Source: Thiomicrorhabdus sp. ZW0627
Lineage (GTDB): Bacteria > Pseudomonadota > Gammaproteobacteria > Thiomicrospirales > Thiomicrospiraceae
NCBI RefSeq assembly: GCF_029767005.1
Contig: NZ_JARUQR010000001.1
Coordinates: 62,001-126,000 of the forward strand
Direction of reading: 5' to 3'
Length of the DNA: 64,000 nucleotides
The position numbers and the translations under genes are program-made. Shown here piece after piece: positions 59,689 through 64,000 of this stretch; the first letter of the stretch is position 1, and the number at the start of each line of letters is the position of its first letter. The notes beneath the pieces were generated by a model. It saw nothing but the letters and a program-made list of their open reading frames with translations. It was not told the origin of the DNA and did not search any database.

Positions 59689-60264
59689 ATGGAACAATTA
59701 AGCGCTTTATTGAATCGTTCGTCTATCAAGCCATTGTGTTTGGCGATTGGCATGGTTTCCGCATTGGCTTTGACGGGCTGTTCAAGTGATGAGGAAGGAA
59801 GTTATTCATCGGACAGCGGAGCTGGCGTATCGGCTCCTGCACCGGATCAGCCTAAAGCGGCGGATGTAAAACAGCCTGAACCGGCTCCGGCTCCGATGCC
59901 TGAACCGGCTCCAGCTCCAGCAGCCATGCCTGAACCGGAACCTATGCCTGAATCGGCTGCTCCGGTTGCGGATAAGGTAGAAGAGGTTAAGCAAGAAGCT
60001 CAGGCGGCTGCTACAGAAGCTGTCAGTGCGGCGAAGAACGGTTCGAGCATCTATGGAACTTGTGTCGGCTGTCACGGTCCGAACGGTGAAGGTGGTGTAG
60101 GACCGAAATTGGCTGGTCAGAGCAAAGCGGACATTGCCAGCAAGTTGGCTAAGTATAAAGCCGGTGAGCAGATGGGCGCGATGACTGCAATGATGGCGCC
60201 GATGGCGTCCGGCTTGAGCGACGATGATATTCAGGCGGTTGCCGACTACATCTCGACGCTTTAA
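59689..60264 (+). CDS. Cytochrome c lipoprotein with Pro/Ala-rich linker
   Basis: A 191-residue exported electron carrier. The lipobox LALTGC puts the lipidated cysteine at 31, so it is tethered to a membrane. A flexible linker (about 46-95) rich in PAPMPEP-type repeats is followed by a short Ala/Lys/Glu helix (about 95-115). A class I cytochrome c domain (about 116-191) binds one heme through CVGCH (Cys125, Cys128, His129); the sixth ligand is one of the methionines in MGAMTAMMAPM. AAGGAAAAGG precedes the ATG. It may hand electrons from sulfur oxidation to an oxidase; the partner is not in the window. Confidence 0.88.
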   Translation: MEQLSALLNRSSIKPLCLAIGMVSALALTGCSSDEEGSYSSDSGAGVSAPAPDQPKAADVKQPEPAPAPMPEPAPAPAAMPEPEPMPESAAPVADKVEEVKQEAQAAATEAVSAAKNGSSIYGTCVGCHGPNGEGGVGPKLAGQSKADIASKLAKYKAGEQMGAMTAMMAPMASGLSDDDIQAVADYISTL

Positions 60265-60310
60265 TTCAAATAAGTCGTAAGAGAACCTCTGCTTTTTAAG
60301 AGGGGGAAAG

Positions 60311-60345
60311 AAAAAGGGAGTTCGTTTAAACGAACTCCCTTTTTT
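60311..60345 (+). terminator. Intrinsic terminator after the cytochrome gene
   Basis: AAAAAGGGAGTTCG and CGAACTCCCTTTTT form a perfect 14-bp stem with loop TTTAAA, which itself is self-complementary. T-run on the plus strand and A-run for the minus strand, so it can serve both the cytochrome and the convergent VF530 gene. Confidence 0.94.
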
Positions 60346-60381
60346 ATTGTCTTTTAGAATGTTTGAGGCTTCGTAAGTTCT

Positions 60382-60675
60382 TTATTTTTTGCCCTGTTTT
60401 TTGTATTTGCCCCAGTTTTGACTGGCCTGGATATAGAGCTCCTCAACCTTTTCCCGTGCCCAAGGGGTTTTTCTTAAAAACGTTAGACTGGACTTGATGC
60501 TGGGGTTGTTCTGGAAACAGCGAACCGGAATGCGTTCCGCCAGCTCTTGCCAACCGTATTGCGAATGTAATTGGGTGACGATTTCTTTTAGTGTGATGCC
60601 GTGCAACGGGTTGTTGGGTTGCGGGCGTTTCGGCGTATTGTCTGACTGTTTGTCCGTTTTATCTTCTTGAGTCAT
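60382..60675 (-). CDS. VF530-family DNA-binding protein (DUF2132)
   Basis: A 97-residue protein of the VF530 family, small helical proteins with structural evidence for double-stranded DNA binding. The signature runs NNPLHGITLKEIVTQL (about 21-36), YGWQELAERIPVRCF (about 40-54), NNPSIKSSLTFLRKTPWARE (about 55-74) and KVEELY. The N-terminal 20 residues are polar and the C-terminus is Lys-rich. The start ATG lies six bases past the stop of the upstream glycosyltransferase gene, so they are probably one unit. Role in the cell is unknown. Confidence 0.88.
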   Translation of the reverse strand: MTQEDKTDKQSDNTPKRPQPNNPLHGITLKEIVTQLHSQYGWQELAERIPVRCFQNNPSIKSSLTFLRKTPWAREKVEELYIQASQNWGKYKKQGKK

Positions 60676-60681
60676 CTGTTT

Positions 60682-61974
60682 TCATTCCGGTTTTCTGTTT
60701 TTCGCTTCAATCCATTGTGCCATGTATTGAGTGCTTTTATGTTGGTGATGACGCAGCATCGAGCCTATGAAGTTTTGTTTTCGATGCCTTTCCAAGGCAG
60801 CAAGTATTTCTTCGATCCGTTCAATCAGAGCTTCGCCCTGTTGGGCGTTGCAGTAACGTTCTTTAGCGAGTGATTTGCCTTTGGATTGCGCTTTTTGCCA
60901 TAAAGTCTGGTTTTGGTAAAGCTCAATTGCGGCTTCAGCGATGGCGTCTTCATCGGTTGCAATCAATCCCGGCCAATCCGATCGGCTGGCATCTTGAGGC
61001 AGCATCGCTTCCGCTCCGATGGGAGTAGTGATGCTGGGTGTGCCACACAGCATGGCTTCTGCCAATTTGCCTTTGATGCCGGCTCCAAATCGCAAAGGTG
61101 CTAGACATACTCTGGCCTGGCTGAGAACCAGCAAAGCGTCTTCGGCCCAGCCTTTGACAAGAAAACCTTGTTTTGGGTTGTTCAGGTCGGTGACTTTTTT
61201 AGCGGGATAAGCGCCGTAGACATGCAGTTCTGCCTGCGGTAACGCTTGGCGGATTTTCGGCCAGATAGCCGTTTTCAGCCAGAGTACGGCGTCCCAGTTG
61301 GGGGCGTGGCGAAAGTTACCGATGAAAACGAAGTGTTGGCGTTGTGTATCGTCCGGCATTTCCGGCAAACGGTCGCTATCGTACAGAAACGGCAGTGTGA
61401 ATAGCAGTGAAGGTGAAACCTGGAAGGCCTGTTGTAGAAGTCTGGTTTCGAATTCGGAGATCATCAGGGTCAGGTCGCTGCGGAAAATGGAGGCGACTTC
61501 CCTTTGCGTCAAGTCGTTGTCCGCCATTATGTCGAACAGGGTTTCGGCGGTGTTGTCCCATAAGGGCGACAGGTCTTCATTCTCTTTTTTGAGCAAGTTT
61601 TTCAGGCGTTGCTGACGGGCTTCGCGCAGACTGTGAAGGTCTTCGGTATTGAGTATCCGCAGAGCATTCGGACAATGTTTCTCGACGCGCCAACCGAACT
61701 GCTCTTCCATCATGAAGCGGTCAAACACAACCGTATCCGGTTGGAGTTGGCTGACAAAAACGTCGAAACTGGCGCTGTTGAGTTCAATCGGTTGTTCGTC
61801 GATGCCCAGGGTGTTCAAATCTTCCCTGTGTTCACCCAAGGCCGCCGGGCTAGCGAATGTAATCTGCCAGTCGTGCCGTTGAAACAGCTCGATGAGTTGC
61901 ATCATGCGGGTTCCGGCGGCGGAGGATTTAGGTTCCGGCCAGACATAGCCGATAATCAATAGCTTTCTTTTCAT
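60682..61974 (-). CDS. Glycosyltransferase (GT4-like, GT-B fold)
   Basis: A 430-residue protein from the ATG at 61974, where the N-terminus MKRKLLIIGYVWPEPKSSAA looks like the start of a GT-B fold; the frame continues back to an ATG at 62001 without a ribosome site, close to a TATACT that may be the -10. The C-terminal half has the donor-binding pattern of glycosyltransferase family 4/1: VFIGNFRHAPNWDAVLWLK (about 225-243), VKGWAEDALLVLSQARVCLAPLRFGAG and KLAEAMLCGTPSITTPIGAE (about 320-339). The sugar and acceptor are unknown. It is followed by the VF530 gene. Confidence 0.8.
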   Translation of the reverse strand: MKRKLLIIGYVWPEPKSSAAGTRMMQLIELFQRHDWQITFASPAALGEHREDLNTLGIDEQPIELNSASFDVFVSQLQPDTVVFDRFMMEEQFGWRVEKHCPNALRILNTEDLHSLREARQQRLKNLLKKENEDLSPLWDNTAETLFDIMADNDLTQREVASIFRSDLTLMISEFETRLLQQAFQVSPSLLFTLPFLYDSDRLPEMPDDTQRQHFVFIGNFRHAPNWDAVLWLKTAIWPKIRQALPQAELHVYGAYPAKKVTDLNNPKQGFLVKGWAEDALLVLSQARVCLAPLRFGAGIKGKLAEAMLCGTPSITTPIGAEAMLPQDASRSDWPGLIATDEDAIAEAAIELYQNQTLWQKAQSKGKSLAKERYCNAQQGEALIERIEEILAALERHRKQNFIGSMLRHHQHKSTQYMAQWIEAKNRKPE

Positions 61975-62076
61975 CAGTCTCAAGATGTGAGTATTTTGCA
62001 TAGTATAGCGTTTTTGGTTTTCGGCCGACGTGTTAAACTGAGGCCTTTCAACAGACCTCTAAGCGGATAGAAAGCC

Positions 62077-62685
62077 ATGGCCGTTACGATTACGGATGAA
62101 AAGCATAATCAGATCATGAAACGCCGAAAGGCTTATATGGATAGTCGGATTTCTGCGTCTGACCAGGATTGTGGTGTATTGGTGGTCAATACCGGCGACG
62201 GCAAGGGCAAGAGCAGTTCGGCGTTTGGAATGGTGGCCAGAGCGCTGGGTCACGGCATGAAGGTGGCGGTTATCCAGTTCATTAAAGGGGCGATGACGAC
62301 AGGCGAAGAGAAGTTCTTCAAGCGTTTTCCGGACGAGGTTGTCTTCAAGGCGATGGGCGAAGGCTTTACCTGGGATACTCAAGATCGTAGCCGCGATATC
62401 GAGATTTGCGGCATTGCCTGGAATGAGGCGCGTAAATACCTGCAGGACGAATCGTTTGATCTGGTGGTTCTCGACGAGTTGAACATCGCCTTGAGTTACG
62501 GTTATCTGGATTGGAACGACATCGAAGAAGACGTTTTGAACCGGCCTCATCAGCAGCATGTGGTGATTACTGGTCGAGGTGCGCCGCCGGAATTGATTGA
62601 AGTGGCGGATACGGTGACTGAAATGAAATTGGTAAAACATGCATTTGAAAAGGGTATCAAGGCGCAAGACGGCATTGAAATGTAG
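62077..62685 (+). CDS. cobO: Corrinoid adenosyltransferase (CobO/BtuR type)
   Basis: Transfers the adenosyl group of ATP to cob(I)alamin. It is 202 residues. The P-loop is VNTGDGKGKSSSAFG (about 38-52), with VIQFIKGAMTTGEEKFF (about 65-81) following, and the Walker-B like DLVVLDELNIALSYGYLDW (about 128-146), all as in CobA/BtuR/CobO. The C-terminal VITGRGAPPELIEVADTVTEM is also typical. No cobalamin riboswitch fits in the 75-base gap upstream. Other cobalamin genes are absent here, so it may serve salvage. Confidence 0.94.
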   Translation: MAVTITDEKHNQIMKRRKAYMDSRISASDQDCGVLVVNTGDGKGKSSSAFGMVARALGHGMKVAVIQFIKGAMTTGEEKFFKRFPDEVVFKAMGEGFTWDTQDRSRDIEICGIAWNEARKYLQDESFDLVVLDELNIALSYGYLDWNDIEEDVLNRPHQQHVVITGRGAPPELIEVADTVTEMKLVKHAFEKGIKAQDGIEM

Positions 62686-62767
62686 TTTTTGGGGACTTGA
62701 AATTCGGGCTTTTGGCCTTATTCTTTAACCATTGTTATTAGATGCTTCCAAAGAAGGGAAAGAAAAT

Positions 62768-63067
62768 ATGAAATCAAAGTGGATTGGATTGGTTTTTAGC
62801 GGTTTGATGCTGACTCAAGTGGCGACTGGCGCTCAGGCGGGTGTTTGGGAAAATATCAAAGAGGATGCCGCGAAAGCTTGGGAATCGACCAAGGAAACCG
62901 CTTCTGGTGTTGCTGATGATGTGGTCGACGGTAGTAAGACCGGTTATGAGAAAGCGAAGAAACTGGGTGATAAGGAAACCTACACCAACGCTTGGGAAGG
63001 CCTGAAGCATTCGGCCAAAAACCCGAATAAAGCGCCTGAAGACGAAGCGGGCATTCCGCAAGATTAA
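62768..63067 (+). CDS. Small exported protein, helix-rich, function unknown
   Basis: A 99-residue protein from the ATG at 62768, preceded by AAGGGA; the longer frame from 62732 begins in front of this site. A signal peptide runs to about residue 24 (ATGAQA before GVWEN). The mature part is charged and helical with repeating segments such as KEDAAKAWESTKETASGVAD, similar in character to late-embryogenesis or CsbD-like stress proteins, but no family match is claimed. It is first of three small exported proteins in a row after cobO. Confidence 0.6.
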   Translation: MKSKWIGLVFSGLMLTQVATGAQAGVWENIKEDAAKAWESTKETASGVADDVVDGSKTGYEKAKKLGDKETYTNAWEGLKHSAKNPNKAPEDEAGIPQD

Positions 63068-63087
63068 TCCATAAGTAGGAACACAGG

Positions 63088-63423
63088 ATGATGTTATCGA
63101 ATGTAATCAAGGGTGTGGGTTTGATTTCTGCCGTTGCCATGTTGGCAGTGGGAACGACCGGGTGCGAGAAGGTGACCAATAGCGCCAAGAACATCCAGTC
63201 GGACTGGATCGGGTTGAATCGTACGGTTGAAGTTTACAGTTGTATGAGCGGTAAGTTGTTGAAAGTCTACAAGGGCGATATCCGTTTGAACCCGGAAGAC
63301 AATTACGGTGCTTCTTTGTTGGTGAACGGCAAAAAGTTACACACCAATATGTGTTATATTATTTCCGAAAAAGGCATTAAGGAAGAGCCTTTGCCTACGA
63401 CGTTGCCGTCGGCCGGAATGTGA
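63088..63423 (+). CDS. Small lipoprotein, function unknown
   Basis: A 111-residue lipoprotein. The signal ends in the lipobox GTTGC, so Cys26 would be lipidated. The mature part contains LNRTVEVYSCMSGKLLKVYK (about 43-62) and LHTNMCYIISEKG; the two cysteines could form a disulfide in the periplasm. It is 20 bases after the preceding small exported protein and likely co-transcribed. No family is recognised. Confidence 0.6.
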   Translation: MMLSNVIKGVGLISAVAMLAVGTTGCEKVTNSAKNIQSDWIGLNRTVEVYSCMSGKLLKVYKGDIRLNPEDNYGASLLVNGKKLHTNMCYIISEKGIKEEPLPTTLPSAGM

Positions 63424-63488
63424 TGTTGTCGGCTTTTTTGTGCGGCATTGAATCGAATAATTTTAACCCAAACATGTAGATTGTCTTG

Positions 63489-63842
63489 ATGATGAAACCA
63501 ATTTTAAAACTGACAGGCCTGTTCACAATTGTTGCGGCAGTTCTGACAATGTCGGCCTGTTCAACGGTACAAACCCAAGAGATTGATAAAGAAACTTTTT
63601 TTCTCACTGAGTTTTACCATGAGCCATTCACCAGTTACGACAGCTGGTCTTTAAGACGTCAAGCAAAAGACCTGTGCCCGACGGGTTATAAATATCTATT
63701 ACGTAAGGCCGGAAAGTCTTCCGAATTCGCCAAGCAGGATTTTGAATGCATCGGCGGCAAGAATTGCGAGTACGCCTTGGAGTGGCGAATCAAATGTACC
63801 GACCAACCGGAAGAGAAGTTCTCGTTCTTCGGTAAGAGTTAA
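63489..63842 (+). CDS. Small Cys-containing lipoprotein, function unknown
   Basis: A 117-residue lipoprotein from the ATG at 63489 (adjacent ATG at 63492; TTG at 63486 is less likely). The lipobox TMSAC puts the lipidated cysteine near 24. The mature domain has four cysteines in DLCPTGYKY, FECIGGKNCEY and IKCTDQ, probably two disulfides. CAGGCCTG at 63514-63521 lies in the signal sequence, encoding Thr-Gly-Leu. It is followed by a hairpin terminator. No family recognised. Confidence 0.62.
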   Translation: MMKPILKLTGLFTIVAAVLTMSACSTVQTQEIDKETFFLTEFYHEPFTSYDSWSLRRQAKDLCPTGYKYLLRKAGKSSEFAKQDFECIGGKNCEYALEWRIKCTDQPEEKFSFFGKS

Positions 63843-63898
63843 GGTCGTTTGATTTCGGTTAATTCTATTTTGGTACAGTTGAACGTGTTCTGAAAGTG

Positions 63899-63940
63899 AA
63901 CAGGCCTGGTTGGTTCTAACCTCCAGGCCTGTTTGTTTTT
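63899..63940 (+). terminator. Terminator with an inverted pair of CAGGCCTG
   Basis: AACAGGCCTGG at 63899-63909 pairs with CCAGGCCTGTT at 63923-63933; a GGTT/AACC inner stem tightens the loop. It is followed by TGTTTTT. Each arm carries one CAGGCCTG (63901-63908, 63924-63931), as in the rnhA-dnaQ terminator. The last 60 bases of the window hold nothing I can recognise. Confidence 0.9.
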
Positions 63941-64000
63941 GAGACGAACGAAATATTCCTAGTGTTTCAAAATTGTGGTTTTTTATCCCTTCAAACCTTA

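Noticed and set aside
62002-62076. A cobalamin riboswitch upstream of cobO.
   Set aside because: The gap is only 75 bases, too short, and no B12-box-like conserved sequence is seen.
62059-62667. A 202-codon minus-strand frame opposite cobO.
   Set aside because: Fully antisense to cobO, with Cys/His/Phe-rich low-quality sequence and no family features.

Overview
The window is chromosomal DNA from a gammaproteobacterium. The order ruvC-ruvA-ruvB-tolQ-tolR-tolA-tolB-pal-cpoB-queC, the gloB/methyltransferase/rnhA/dnaQ block and the AspRS sequence are all typical of that class. A periplasmic or cytosolic sulfur-handling set (ETHE1-type persulfide dioxygenase, a rhodanese, a c-type cytochrome lipoprotein) and the general character of the genes suggest a sulfur-oxidising Piscirickettsiaceae-like organism (Thiomicrospira, Hydrogenovibrio, Thiomicrorhabdus). 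That placement is my inference and has not been tested by a search. I found no insertion sequence, prophage, integrase or CRISPR array.

Layout. 1-6.0 kb: a short-chain dehydrogenase, an orphan PKD lipoprotein, a DUF502 membrane protein, aspS and nadA. 6.2-14.2 kb: Holliday-junction resolution (ruvCAB), then the whole Tol-Pal envelope complex with cpoB, then queC. 14.2-14.9 kb: four tRNA genes of one lysine-type body in an exact 189-bp tandem repeat; the third carries anticodon GTT instead of TTT. 15-21.4 kb: a Rossmann protein, a DtxR-type regulator translationally coupled to an NtrB/NtrC-like pair, and a flavodoxin-fold oxidoreductase. 21.6-27.4 kb: an AT-rich 5'-nucleotidase gene, a DUF211 plus VIT-type transporter pair of archaeal flavour, a CapA-family phosphatase-like protein and a Lon-type protease. 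27.5-36.3 kb: housekeeping (glnB, psd, argG, pgpA, rhodanese, a dicarboxylate/amino-acid symporter, lpxH, two cyclophilins, cysS). 36.4-36.55 kb: a free-standing promoter-to-terminator unit that looks like an unannotated small RNA. 36.7-47.6 kb: two lytic transglycosylases, gloB, rnhA, dnaQ, an FKBP isomerase, a lipase-like lipoprotein, a methyltransferase and the persulfide dioxygenase. 47.7-54.4 kb: hrpA and hrpB in tandem. 54.4-64 kb: a secreted FmdE-like protein, a DISM-GGDEF cyclase, an ArsP-like permease with a novel-looking DUF2892/Cys-rich/thioredoxin fusion behind a perfect palindrome, a cytochrome c lipoprotein, a VF530 protein, a glycosyltransferase, a corrinoid adenosyltransferase and three small exported proteins.

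The strongest genome-scale signal is the 8-base palindrome CAGGCCTG. I found it 25 times by reading, against about one expected by chance in 64 kb. Thirteen copies fall in the small non-coding fraction, mostly in hairpins at gene ends. It behaves like a highly iterated palindrome (compare HIP1 of cyanobacteria) or an uptake-sequence-like element and is worth a genome-wide count.

Many start codons below were moved downstream of the longest open frame because a Shine-Dalgarno sequence, lipobox or family N-terminus supports the shorter form; the reasons are given per gene. Motif positions and counts were read by eye.
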